6,021 nt of DNA from Litorivivens sp047622145 (GCA_047622145.1 JBLHMO010000173.1:1-6021); one strand, 5' to 3'. Shown: positions 1 through 5,970, counted from the first letter of the stretch. The notes: a model not told the origin generated them from the letters alone. Numbers and translations: made by a program.

Positions 1-1
1 T

Positions 2-172
2 GGTAGCACCCACGATTGGAATTGGTTGCTCAGCCACTGGGGTTTGCTCGACATCTGTGTTGGGCTCGCCCAAACCCTACACCTGATCGCGGCGGTGCTG
101 GTACTGGCTTGGTACAAGGCTTATCAACTACAATCTAGAGGGCCCATCAAAACGCGCCGGAAGCTGCAATGA
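2..172 (+). CDS. C-terminal fragment of an unidentified membrane protein
   Basis: The reading frame is open from the window edge to a TGA at 170-172, giving 56 residues of a protein whose start lies upstream. It contains one clear hydrophobic segment (about residues 18-43 of the fragment, beginning LLDICVGLAQ and ending LAWYKAY), followed by a basic tail (KTRRKLQ) that suggests a cytoplasmic C-terminus under the positive-inside rule. An aromatic DWNWLLSHWG stretch precedes the helix. The TGA overlaps the ATG of the next small gene as ATGA, which points to translational coupling and supports this frame being real. I do not recognise the family from this fragment. It could be the last helix of a transporter or another polytopic protein. 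No link to the sulfur genes downstream can be shown. Confidence 0.65.
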   Translation, partial: GSTHDWNWLLSHWGLLDICVGLAQTLHLIAAVLVLAWYKAYQLQSRGPIKTRRKLQ

Positions 173-198
173 CAATGACTATGACTATGACTATAACT
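169..198 (+). repeat. Hexanucleotide tandem repeat (ATGACT-type, five units)
   Basis: Five consecutive six-base units read ATGACA, ATGACT, ATGACT, ATGACT and ATAACT. The three central units are identical and the outer two differ by one base each. The array encodes the Met-Thr repeat at the start of the small membrane protein. Because the unit is six bases, gain or loss of a copy would keep the frame and change only the number of Met-Thr pairs and of possible start codons. Confidence 0.85.
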
Positions 199-378
199 TG
201 GCTGGTGATCGCCATGCTGGTGATACTGCATACAGTGTGGACCTTCGCAAATGCCCTCACCAACTATAGCCAGATTGTAAAGGGCACTTTTACACCGCAT
301 AAAACCCTGCCATATGTCTGGGGGGGCGTGTTGGTCATTGCGCTCGTGCAGATTGCCTACATCTTGATTGCGAACTAA
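169..378 (+). CDS. Small two-helix membrane protein with an (Met-Thr) repeat N-terminus
   Basis: This 69-residue protein has two hydrophobic segments, about residues 10-26 (TWLVIAMLVILHTVWTF) and 49-67 (YVWGGVLVIALVQIAYILI). The polar linker between them contains NYSQIVKG and TPHKTLP, so the likely product is a helical hairpin in the inner membrane. The ATG overlaps the upstream stop by four bases, and GGAAG at 159-163 is a plausible ribosome site five bases before it. The first ten residues (MTMTMTMTIT) come from a hexanucleotide tandem repeat that also supplies in-frame ATGs at 175, 181 and 187, so the exact start is uncertain. A run of seven G (320-326) lies in the second helix. The family is unknown to me. 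Coupling suggests a subunit or accessory of the upstream membrane protein. Confidence 0.6.
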   Translation: MTMTMTMTITWLVIAMLVILHTVWTFANALTNYSQIVKGTFTPHKTLPYVWGGVLVIALVQIAYILIAN

Positions 379-537
379 GGTCGTCGGCCGCAGCACAGTT
401 TTCGCGGGCATCTCAATGAATTTCCCCGCCACCTTTGTCGCCTAAGCACATGTTTATTCACCTGTCTGGGTGATGCCTCGGCGCTGGTCATTTGTAAGAA
501 TTCCTCCGCATAACAAAACGCATCAGGAGAGCTTCAG
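379..537. other. 159-base gap ahead of the DUF1214-like gene
   Basis: No convincing ORF, terminator or sigma-70 promoter is visible here. There are two weak inverted repeats (GCGGG at 404-408 with CCCGC at 425-429, and TCACC at 458-462 with GGTGA at 469-473), and neither is followed by a T-run. AGGAGA at 525-530, seven bases before the ATG at 538, is a good ribosome site for the next gene. A change of transcription unit here is likely from the spacing, but the promoter cannot be pinpointed by eye. Confidence 0.5.
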
Positions 538-1650
538 ATGGACGATAGAGATACAGTGCAATCGGTAGTCGATGGCACCGCTTGGGAAGCGTTTTGCGAT
601 TCGCTGAAAGAAACGGGTCAACAGATTCTTCGTCCCGAGGCGCCGGCTGATGCATTTACTCGCGCCGAGGGTTGGCGTTACCTGACACGGCTGACGCGCA
701 TTGCACTCGACATGTTTATGGAGTGCAGTGACCGCGATTTCCCCACCTTTTATCGCCCCTCCCATGAAACCGCGAAAATCGGCGCCGACAATCCCGATAA
801 CTATTACCAGCGCGCCGAGATCAATGGCCAGTACGACTACCGCATCAGCGGTACCCGCGGTACCGTGGCCTACTTGGGCCTGATCGCCATTGCCGGTGGC
901 TATGAGGACGAAGACAGCAATATGCGCTCAGTCGGCTCGCTGGACACCCACGGCGGGTTGGACGTTGATGCCGACGGGCGCATGGAGATCATTCTGAGCC
1001 GGGAACCCAAGCTCGGTAACTGGCTGCAAATAACCGAGGATACGATTGCGGTATTGGTTCGTCAGACTTTCCTCGATAGAAGCGGCGAAACCACGGCAGA
1101 ACTGAAAATTGAACGCATTCTTGAGGAGGGCGTTGTGCCGGCGCCGCTCGACCCGGCGCAGCTGGCCCTGAACCTGCAAAAAACCGCCGGTTTTGTCCAA
1201 GGCACCGCCAAATTGTTTGCCGATTGGTCCCAGTCCTTTCTCGATAAGCCCAACGAACTGCCGCCGGCCGATCAGGCCTACTGTCAGAAAATTGGTGGTG
1301 ATCCGAATATTTTTTACTATCACAGCTACTATAATTTGGCTGAAGACGAGGCGCTGGTGGTGGACGTGGATCGGATTCCTGCTTGCGACAACTGGAATTT
1401 ACAGGTCGATAATTACTGGATGGAGTCGCTGGATTACCGCTACCTAAAAATTCACGTGAACAAGCACACCGCCAAATACAATGACGATGGCAGCGTCCAA
1501 ATCGTGATTAGCGAAACCAATCCCGGCCACCCGAATTGGCTCGGCACGGCTGGGCATCGACAGGGCACTTTGGCCTTTCGCTGGATAGGCGCCACCGACA
1601 TCGTGCAACCCACAACCCGAGTTGTAAAAACCAGCAGTCTCGCATCTTGA
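538..1650 (+). CDS. DUF1214-like domain protein, function unknown, beside a sulfotransferase
   Basis: This 370-residue protein has no signal peptide or membrane helix, so it is probably cytosolic. The N-terminal half carries motifs typical of an uncharacterised bacterial family: ILRPEAPAD (30-38), RAEGWRYLTRL (42-52), FYRPSHETAKIGADNPDNYY (71-90) and YDYRISGTRGTV (99-110). The C-terminal part (about 265-360) matches my memory of DUF1214: DRIPACDNWNLQVDNYW, then KYNDDGSVQIVIS, then NPGHPNWLGT with the Asn333-Trp334-Leu335 core. No catalytic motif is evident. The start has a strong AGGAGA site at a seven-base spacing. The gene lies 74 bases before the sulfotransferase on the same strand, so co-transcription is plausible. 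By context it may bind, modify or supply the sulfotransferase's acceptor, but that is inference. The DUF1214 assignment is from memory of the pattern, with no search run. Confidence 0.85.
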   Translation: MDDRDTVQSVVDGTAWEAFCDSLKETGQQILRPEAPADAFTRAEGWRYLTRLTRIALDMFMECSDRDFPTFYRPSHETAKIGADNPDNYYQRAEINGQYDYRISGTRGTVAYLGLIAIAGGYEDEDSNMRSVGSLDTHGGLDVDADGRMEIILSREPKLGNWLQITEDTIAVLVRQTFLDRSGETTAELKIERILEEGVVPAPLDPAQLALNLQKTAGFVQGTAKLFADWSQSFLDKPNELPPADQAYCQKIGGDPNIFYYHSYYNLAEDEALVVDVDRIPACDNWNLQVDNYWMESLDYRYLKIHVNKHTAKYNDDGSVQIVISETNPGHPNWLGTAGHRQGTLAFRWIGATDIVQPTTRVVKTSSLAS

Positions 1651-1712
1651 GCTAGCAAGCAGCCCTGAGCGAACAAGCGCCCTGCGTCAGCAAAGATAGT
1701 TGCCACTGAATT

Positions 1713-1727
1713 GGAGAAATATCTGTG
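1713..1727 (+). promoter_or_regulatory. Ribosome binding site that fixes a GTG start
   Basis: GGAG at 1713-1716 lies eight bases before GTG at 1725-1727. The next in-frame ATG is codon 40, which would remove part of the N-terminal helical region ahead of the PAPS loop, so GTG is the better start. Confidence 0.7.
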
Positions 1728-2897
1728 ACCGAGCATCAAATTCCCGATGTTGAAATTACCGTCGATGGCCTACTGAGCGCAGCGCGTGCAGCCACCGGCC
1801 TCAGCGATTTTGGCGACGACTCTTTTCGCGAGCCCTTTGAAATGCTGGTGAAGTCGCTCAATGACGAGGCGGAGCTGAATGCTGTCGGCCGCTTTATGCA
1901 GTACCAGCGCACCCTCAACATCTTGTGCAACCGTCTTCGTACGGAAGCCTGGATTGCCCGTTACCCAGAAATATTGGAAGAAGAGGTCAAGGCGCCGGTC
2001 GTCATCATCGGTTTGCAGCGCACCGGCTCAACCATGTTCCACCGAATTCTGGCCAGTGACTCGCGATTTTATGCGCCACTGTGGTATGAGGTGCGTAACC
2101 CGGCCCCTTATCTGGATTGGGATTTCAAGGGCGACGACCAGCGCGTGGTTGAGGCCAAGGCCGAAGTAGCGGCCATGCTGAAAGCCAATCCAGAGCTGGC
2201 ATCGATACATCCTATGGATCCGATGGCGGCTGACGAAGATATTATGTTGCTGGAACACAGTTTCTACAGCACCGTGCCCGATGCTTTTTGTAATGTGCCC
2301 AGTTATGGCAAGTGGAACGATAGCCGCGACAATACACCGGGTTATGAATACCTGAAGCGCCAGTTGCAAAGTTTGCAGTGGCAGAAAAAGCAGCAGGGGC
2401 AAAGCGCTGAGCGCTGGTTGTTGAAGACGCCGCACCACCTCCATCATATTGCCACCTTATTGCGGGTATTTCCCGATGCCAAAATCATCCAGACCCATCG
2501 CGATCCGCTACAGACCATTCCCTCAGCCGCCAGCATGAATTACAACCTCTGGCTTATGTGTGCAGATAAACCGGACCCTAAAGTGGTGGGGGAGCAGTGG
2601 GCAGCCAAATACGCCCACGGCATGCTGCACACGATGGAAACGCGCAAGCTCAAAGCGGATGCCTTTATCGATGTTTGGTACAAAGACACCGTGGCCGATC
2701 CCTTTCAACCTGCGCAGGCGGTGTACGATTTTATCGGTATGGATTTTACCGACGAAGCTCATGCGGCCATGGAACAATGGAGGGAGGATAATAAGCGCGA
2801 AGACCGTCCCAGCCACGAGTACACGCTGGAGAAATTCGGTTTTAGCGAATCGGGTTTGAAGGAACAGTTTGCAGCCTATCGCAAGCAGTATCTCTAA
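1725..2897 (+). CDS. PAPS-dependent sulfotransferase (Sulfotransfer_3-like)
   Basis: This 390-residue soluble enzyme is predicted to move a sulfuryl group from PAPS to an acceptor, releasing PAP. The 5'-phosphosulfate loop is VVIIGLQRTGST (92-103) after a short beta strand. The 3'-phosphate site is IIQTHRDPLQTIPS (254-267), with Arg259 and Ser267 at the usual eight-residue spacing. Between them lie DPMAADEDIMLLEHSF (165-180) and LLKTPHHLHHI (232-242). Lys234 and a nearby His may correspond to the Lys/His catalytic region of other sulfotransferases, but that alignment is tentative. The roughly 90-residue helical N-terminus before the P-loop is typical of the bacterial branch I associate with PF13469. 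The acceptor cannot be read from sequence; a small lipid, sterol-like or other secondary compound is possible. It lies just downstream of the DUF1214-like gene and in the same 6 kb as the PAPS-making genes, which supports a true sulfation role. Confidence 0.9.
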   Translation: MTEHQIPDVEITVDGLLSAARAATGLSDFGDDSFREPFEMLVKSLNDEAELNAVGRFMQYQRTLNILCNRLRTEAWIARYPEILEEEVKAPVVIIGLQRTGSTMFHRILASDSRFYAPLWYEVRNPAPYLDWDFKGDDQRVVEAKAEVAAMLKANPELASIHPMDPMAADEDIMLLEHSFYSTVPDAFCNVPSYGKWNDSRDNTPGYEYLKRQLQSLQWQKKQQGQSAERWLLKTPHHLHHIATLLRVFPDAKIIQTHRDPLQTIPSAASMNYNLWLMCADKPDPKVVGEQWAAKYAHGMLHTMETRKLKADAFIDVWYKDTVADPFQPAQAVYDFIGMDFTDEAHAAMEQWREDNKREDRPSHEYTLEKFGFSESGLKEQFAAYRKQYL

Positions 2898-2948
2898 AAG
2901 TCTGCTGGCGAAATAGTCAGTATTCGCCGCTAAGGCTGGCTCCTGTGG

Positions 2949-3830
2949 CTACTGCTGGCGCTTGCAGAGTTCGATCCAGTAGTTGACCGAGGCTTTGTTG
3001 TGGCGCTTACGGGGCAGGGCAAAGTAGAAGCGCCGGCGCATATTGCGGCGCGTCAGCTTGAGCGGTATCAAGTTGCCATTGCGAAAATCATTTTGTAGCA
3101 CCACTTGCGACAGGCAGCCGATACCTAGGCCTGATTCCACCGCGCTCTTGATCGCTTCGTTGTGGCGGAACTCGCGGTAGATATTGATCTCCGGTAGCAG
3201 CTCCGCGAGTGCGCGATCGAAGGTGTGGCGTGCTCCGGAATCGGGTTCACGCAGTATCCAGCGTGCGCTTTTGATGTCGCGGTTGTTCAGTGTTTTGCGT
3301 TGCGCGAGCGGATGCTCCGCGCTACAGAATACGACAAGTTCGTCTTCCATCCAGGGGATCAGTTCTAGATCTCGATGCTGAACCTCGCGCTCGATCATGC
3401 CAACATCCACTTCGTAGTTAAGTACCTTGCTGACGATCTCAGGCGTGTTCGCCGTGTCCAGATCCACATCGGCGTCGGGATAATGCGCAAGATAGTCCGC
3501 CAAATAACGCACCACTAGATGATTGCCGATGGTGAAGCTGGCGCCGACTTTGAGATGCCCCAAGTCGCCGTGTTGGCGCAGGGTTTGCTCAAACTGGAGG
3601 CTGTGACTGTAGAGCATCTCCGCTTCTTTGCGCAGGCTGCGGCCAACCGGGTTGAGCTGCAATTTATTGCCTTGGCGTTCGAACAGTGAAACGCCGTAGT
3701 TTTTTTCCAGCGCCTGTAGCGCAGCACTGGCGGCAGATTGTGACAAGTTGAGCTCAGCCGCGGCGCGGGACACGTTTTCGTGGCGGGCCACGGCAAGAAA
3801 GATATTCAATTGTCGCAGGGTGTAGTTCAT
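2949..3830 (-). CDS. LysR-type transcriptional regulator, YeiE-like
   Basis: This 293-residue DNA-binding regulator has the standard LysR length. The winged helix-turn-helix covers about residues 3-60, with SRAAAELNLSQSAASAALQ (21-39) and VSLFERQGNKLQLNPVG (47-63). A linker helix follows, and a periplasmic-binding-like effector domain runs from about 93 to the end. Within it, SFTIGN (98-103), VDVGMIERE, EDELVVF, WILREPDSGARHT and NEAIKSAVESGLGIGCLS match the pattern I recall for YeiE rather than CysB or Cbl. Enterobacterial YeiE has been reported to sense sulfite, so a sulfur-linked ligand is an attractive inference here. The gene is divergent from cysC-sat across 186 bases and convergent with the sulfotransferase, the classic placement for a LysR protein controlling its divergent neighbour and itself. 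The start at 3830 begins MNYTLRQLNIF and fits the family; the ribosome site upstream is weak. Confidence 0.92.
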   Translation of the reverse strand: MNYTLRQLNIFLAVARHENVSRAAAELNLSQSAASAALQALEKNYGVSLFERQGNKLQLNPVGRSLRKEAEMLYSHSLQFEQTLRQHGDLGHLKVGASFTIGNHLVVRYLADYLAHYPDADVDLDTANTPEIVSKVLNYEVDVGMIEREVQHRDLELIPWMEDELVVFCSAEHPLAQRKTLNNRDIKSARWILREPDSGARHTFDRALAELLPEINIYREFRHNEAIKSAVESGLGIGCLSQVVLQNDFRNGNLIPLKLTRRNMRRRFYFALPRKRHNKASVNYWIELCKRQQ

Positions 3831-3861
3831 GACTGAAGTTTACGCGAGGCTTTGACATTCT

Positions 3862-3882
3862 ACTATCGATAAAATAGATACT
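3862..3882. promoter_or_regulatory. Candidate LysR operator (ATC-N9-GAT dyad)
   Basis: ACTATC (3862-3867) and GATACT (3877-3882) form an inverted repeat around nine bases with one mismatched pair. The core ATC-N9-GAT has the T-N11-A layout of LysR boxes (T3866, A3878). It overlaps the predicted -35 of cysC and lies near the predicted start of the lysR transcript, so binding could affect both genes. A perfect 10-base palindrome, TATTATAATA at 3886-3895, lies next to it and could be an accessory half. Confidence 0.5.
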
Positions 3883-3894
3883 GAGTATTATAAT
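3866..3894 (+). promoter_or_regulatory. Candidate sigma-70 promoter for cysC-sat
   Basis: A perfect TATAAT (3889-3894) lies 17 bases after TCGATA (3866-3871), which matches four of six -35 positions. Transcription would begin near 3901, leaving a leader of about 115 bases before the cysC ATG. The weak -35 overlapping a LysR-type dyad is what an activator-dependent promoter would look like. A better TTGACA exists at 3852-3857, but only the poor TAGATA (3875-3880) is correctly spaced from it. Confidence 0.5.
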
Positions 3895-3915
3895 AACCCG
3901 TTTTACTTGTGGCTT
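3887..3915 (-). promoter_or_regulatory. Candidate promoter for the LysR gene
   Basis: On the reverse strand TATAAT reads from 3892 to 3887, inside the same palindrome as the cysC -10. At 17 bases upstream is AAGCCA (3915-3910), which matches only three of six -35 positions. The start would be near 3880, giving a leader of about 50 bases that begins within the candidate operator and would allow autoregulation. Confidence 0.35.
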
Positions 3916-3939
3916 AGCAGATCGTATGATTGCCGCCAC
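3909..3939 (+). other. Possible stem-loop in the cysC leader RNA
   Basis: GTGGC (3909-3913) pairs with GCCAC (3935-3939). GCA (3917-3919) pairs with TGC (3931-3933). After a bulged G, ATC (3921-3923) pairs with GAT (3928-3930) around a GTAT loop. That makes 11 base pairs with a small internal loop near the predicted transcript start. No known riboswitch is recognised. The structure could be chance. Confidence 0.3.
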
Positions 3940-4004
3940 TTCAGGGAGCCTGCAAACACGGCCCCCTACCTGATCACTGGCATCCTATTACCGATGAGCA
4001 AGCT

Positions 4005-4019
4005 GAGGAGAGAATAATG
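4005..4019 (+). promoter_or_regulatory. Ribosome binding site that fixes the cysC start
   Basis: GAGGAG (4005-4010) lies six bases before ATG at 4017-4019. This selects the 203-residue product over the longer frame that opens at 3930, which has no such site. Confidence 0.8.
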
Positions 4020-4628
4020 ACTGAGCAAAAAGCGACCAATGTGCAATGGCACGATGGTGAAGTTAGCCGCGATGACCGCCAGAAAATGTTGAAGCAGAAA
4101 GGCGCAACCATATGGTTCACCGGTTTGTCAGGCTCGGGTAAAAGCACTGTAGCGGTAGCATTGGAGCAGGCGCTAATTCAGCGCGGCCATCTGTGCTACC
4201 GCCTCGACGGCGATAATGTGCGCCTCGGCATCAATAAAAACCTAGGCTTTAGCGCTGAAGACCGCGCAGAAAATATTCGCCGCATTGGCGAAATCGCCAA
4301 GCTCTTTGTTGATACCGGCGTTATCGCATTATCCAGTTTTGTCAGTCCCTATCGCGCAGATCGTGACGAAGTCCGAACGCTGCATGCCCAAAGTGATATG
4401 GATTTTATTGAAGTCTACGTTAACGTACCGCTGTCGGTTGCCGAAGAGCGTGATCCAAAAGGTCTGTACAAAAAAGCGCGGGCTGGTGAGATCAAAAACT
4501 TTACTGGAATCGATGATCCTTACGAGGCCCCAGAGTCGGCCGAAATCGTGCTCAATAGTCATGAAATAAGCCTTGAACAAGAAGTAGAAGTGTTGCTCGA
4601 AGAAATGAGCAAGCGCGGAATAATTTAG
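4017..4628 (+). CDS. cysC: Adenylylsulfate (APS) kinase
   Basis: This enzyme phosphorylates the 3'-hydroxyl of APS with ATP to make PAPS, in the cytosol. The 203 residues match the normal size of stand-alone CysC (about 200). The P-loop is GLSGSGKST (36-44). DGDNVRLGIN (64-73) and the GFSAEDRAENIRRIGEIAKL stretch (77-96) form the APS-binding region. FVSPYRADRD (108-117) holds Ser110, equivalent to the phosphorylatable serine of E. coli CysC. DPKGLYKKARAGEIKNFTGI (146-165) is the lid, followed by DDPYEAPESAE. All key elements are present, so it should be active. It is the first gene of a cysC-sat unit, 94 bases ahead of sat, and its product feeds either PAPS reduction or the sulfotransferase upstream on the same strand. 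Fusion to CysN or Sat, seen in other bacteria, is absent. Confidence 0.98.
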   Translation: MTEQKATNVQWHDGEVSRDDRQKMLKQKGATIWFTGLSGSGKSTVAVALEQALIQRGHLCYRLDGDNVRLGINKNLGFSAEDRAENIRRIGEIAKLFVDTGVIALSSFVSPYRADRDEVRTLHAQSDMDFIEVYVNVPLSVAEERDPKGLYKKARAGEIKNFTGIDDPYEAPESAEIVLNSHEISLEQEVEVLLEEMSKRGII

Positions 4629-4633
4629 CTTGT

Positions 4634-4675
4634 CGTCGGACGTCGGACGCAAAAATTTCGATGCGTAGCGAAATT
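4634..4675 (+). other. Intercistronic tandem heptamer and hairpin between cysC and sat
   Basis: CGTCGGA occurs twice in tandem (4634-4640, 4641-4647). It is followed by a perfect seven-pair stem, AATTTCG (4654-4660) with CGAAATT (4669-4675), around the loop ATGCGTAG. No T-run follows, so this is not a standard terminator. It could be an mRNA stability or processing element that tunes the cysC:sat ratio. Confidence 0.4.
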
Positions 4676-4722
4676 AAGCCGCACTTATTCAGCATCCACA
4701 GAATCACCTAACGGAGTAATCC

Positions 4723-5916
4723 ATGATCAAGCCCCATGGCGCCAATGAACTCAAGCCCCTGTTTGTTTACGACACTGAAAAGCACCACGTCCTGCAAAGC
4801 GAAGCTGAAACACTGCCTTCGCTTTTATTGAATTCTGCCGCTGCGGCCAATGCGGTCATGCTCGGTGCCGGTTACTTCACCCCTCTGAGCGGTTACATGA
4901 ACTTAGCCGACTCTCTCAGCGTTGCCGAAAACCTAAGGACTGCAGACGGTCTGTTCTGGCCAGTGCCGGTGGTCAATCTGACCGCTACTGCCGAAGGCGT
5001 TGAGGCGGGTAGCCGCATTGCATTGCGCGACCCTAACGTTGAGGGCCATCCGATATTGGCCATCATGGATGTTGAGGCTGTTGAGGCGGTTAGTGCTGAA
5101 CAGATTGATTTCATGGTCGAGAATATTTTCGGCACGCTGGACCCTGAGCACCCCGGTGTTAAAACCTTCAAAAGCCTCGGCAACACTCTGCTATCCGGCG
5201 CCATTGAAGTCTTGAACTTCTCTTATTTCCAAGCTGATTTCCCCGATACCTTCCGCACGGCGGTTGAGATTCGCAACGAGATTGCTGAGCGCGGCTGGGA
5301 AACGGTCGTTGCCTTTCAGACCCGTAACCCGATGCACCGCGCACATGAAGAACTGTGCCATATGGCGCGTGAACAGCTGAACGCCGACGGTGTCTTGATT
5401 CACATGTTGCTGGGCCAATTGAAGCCCGGTGATATTCCTGCCGACGTGCGTGATGCATCTATTCGTAAAATGGTCGAGGTTTACTTTCCGCCGAATAGCG
5501 CGATGGTGACAGGCTACGGTTTCGATATGCTCTACGCAGGCCCACGTGAAGCAGTATTGCACGCGGTATTCCGCCAGAACTGTGGCTGTACCCACCTAAT
5601 CGTCGGTCGCGATCACGCGGGTGTTGGCGACTACTACGGTGCTTTTGATGCACAAACCATATTCGATGAGAAAGTGCCTGCCGGTGCGCTTGGGATTGAG
5701 ATCTTTAGCGCGGATCACACCGCCTACTCGAAAAAACTCAACAAAGTGGTGATGATGCGCGATGCACCCGATCACGAGAAAGACGACTTTGTTCTGTTGT
5801 CGGGTACCAAAGTACGCGAGATGCTAGGTCAGGGCATTGCGCCACCGCCAGAATTTTCGCGGCCTGAAGTGGCTAAAATTCTGATGGATTACTATCAGAC
5901 TCTAGACGCTAAATAG
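4723..5916 (+). CDS. sat: ATP sulfurylase (sulfate adenylyltransferase), homomeric type
   Basis: Sat interconverts sulfate plus ATP with APS plus pyrophosphate in the cytosol. The 397 residues have the family layout: an N-terminal PUA-like domain (about 1-165), then the catalytic fold. Key motifs are QTRNPMHRAHE (199-209), containing the HxxH pair His205/His208, GRDHAGVGDYYG (295-306) and SGTKVREML (360-368). The sequence strongly resembles, from memory, the Sat of Allochromatium-type sulfur oxidisers, including the opening MIKP..ELKPLFVYD and the ending near PPPEFSRPEVAKIL. The cysteine zinc site found in many Sat proteins is absent: Ser336, Leu339 and Ala348 sit where Cys would be expected. 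GGAG (4713-4716), six bases before the ATG, supports the start. Following cysC, it most likely runs in the APS-forming direction. CysD/CysN, the usual enterobacterial alternative, are not in the window. Confidence 0.98.
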   Translation: MIKPHGANELKPLFVYDTEKHHVLQSEAETLPSLLLNSAAAANAVMLGAGYFTPLSGYMNLADSLSVAENLRTADGLFWPVPVVNLTATAEGVEAGSRIALRDPNVEGHPILAIMDVEAVEAVSAEQIDFMVENIFGTLDPEHPGVKTFKSLGNTLLSGAIEVLNFSYFQADFPDTFRTAVEIRNEIAERGWETVVAFQTRNPMHRAHEELCHMAREQLNADGVLIHMLLGQLKPGDIPADVRDASIRKMVEVYFPPNSAMVTGYGFDMLYAGPREAVLHAVFRQNCGCTHLIVGRDHAGVGDYYGAFDAQTIFDEKVPAGALGIEIFSADHTAYSKKLNKVVMMRDAPDHEKDDFVLLSGTKVREMLGQGIAPPPEFSRPEVAKILMDYYQTLDAK

Positions 5917-5936
5917 AAGGTTTAGTGTTAGTGAAG

Positions 5937-5961
5937 AGCCCGGTCTAGCCGGGCTTTTTTT
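5937..5961 (+). terminator. Intrinsic terminator after sat
   Basis: AGCCCGG (5937-5943) and CCGGGCT (5949-5955) form a perfect seven-pair GC-rich stem with loop TCTAG, followed by seven consecutive T (5955-5961). It lies 20 bases after the sat stop and closes the cysC-sat unit. There is no matching A-run on its left side, so it should act mainly on the + strand. Confidence 0.93.
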
Positions 5962-5970
5962 GTGAGAAAA

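Noticed and set aside
124..432. A 102-codon reverse-strand ORF across the small membrane protein gene.
   Set aside because: Its His/Ser-rich composition comes from reading the hexamer repeat backwards (SHSHSHCHC), and it lies opposite two coupled + strand membrane frames.
458..473. Inverted repeat TCACC/GGTGA as a terminator after the small membrane gene.
   Set aside because: It has only five pairs and no T-run.
849..865. CGGTACC direct repeats inside the DUF1214-like gene.
   Set aside because: They encode the conserved SGTRGTV motif, so the repeat is explained by the Gly-Thr repetition in the protein.
2907..2928. Hairpin GGCGAA/TTCGCC between the convergent sulfotransferase and LysR genes as a bidirectional terminator.
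   Set aside because: The position is right and the stem has six pairs plus two across a bulge, but no T-run follows on the + strand and only a distant CTTTT on the - strand. It is too weak to annotate as a terminator.
3852..3880. TTGACA (3852-3857) with TAGATA (3875-3880) as the main cysC promoter.
   Set aside because: The -35 is perfect but the -10 matches only three positions; the perfect TATAAT further down is 31 bases away, so it pairs better with 3866-3871. It remains a possible alternative.
3930..4016. A 29-residue N-terminal extension of CysC from the ATG at 3930.
   Set aside because: It lacks a ribosome site, its composition (MPPLQGACKHGPLPD) is unlike CysC, and GAGGAG sits ideally before the ATG at 4017.
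5191..5595. A 134-codon reverse-strand ORF inside sat.
   Set aside because: It lies opposite a fully conserved catalytic region of Sat and shows no recognisable protein features.
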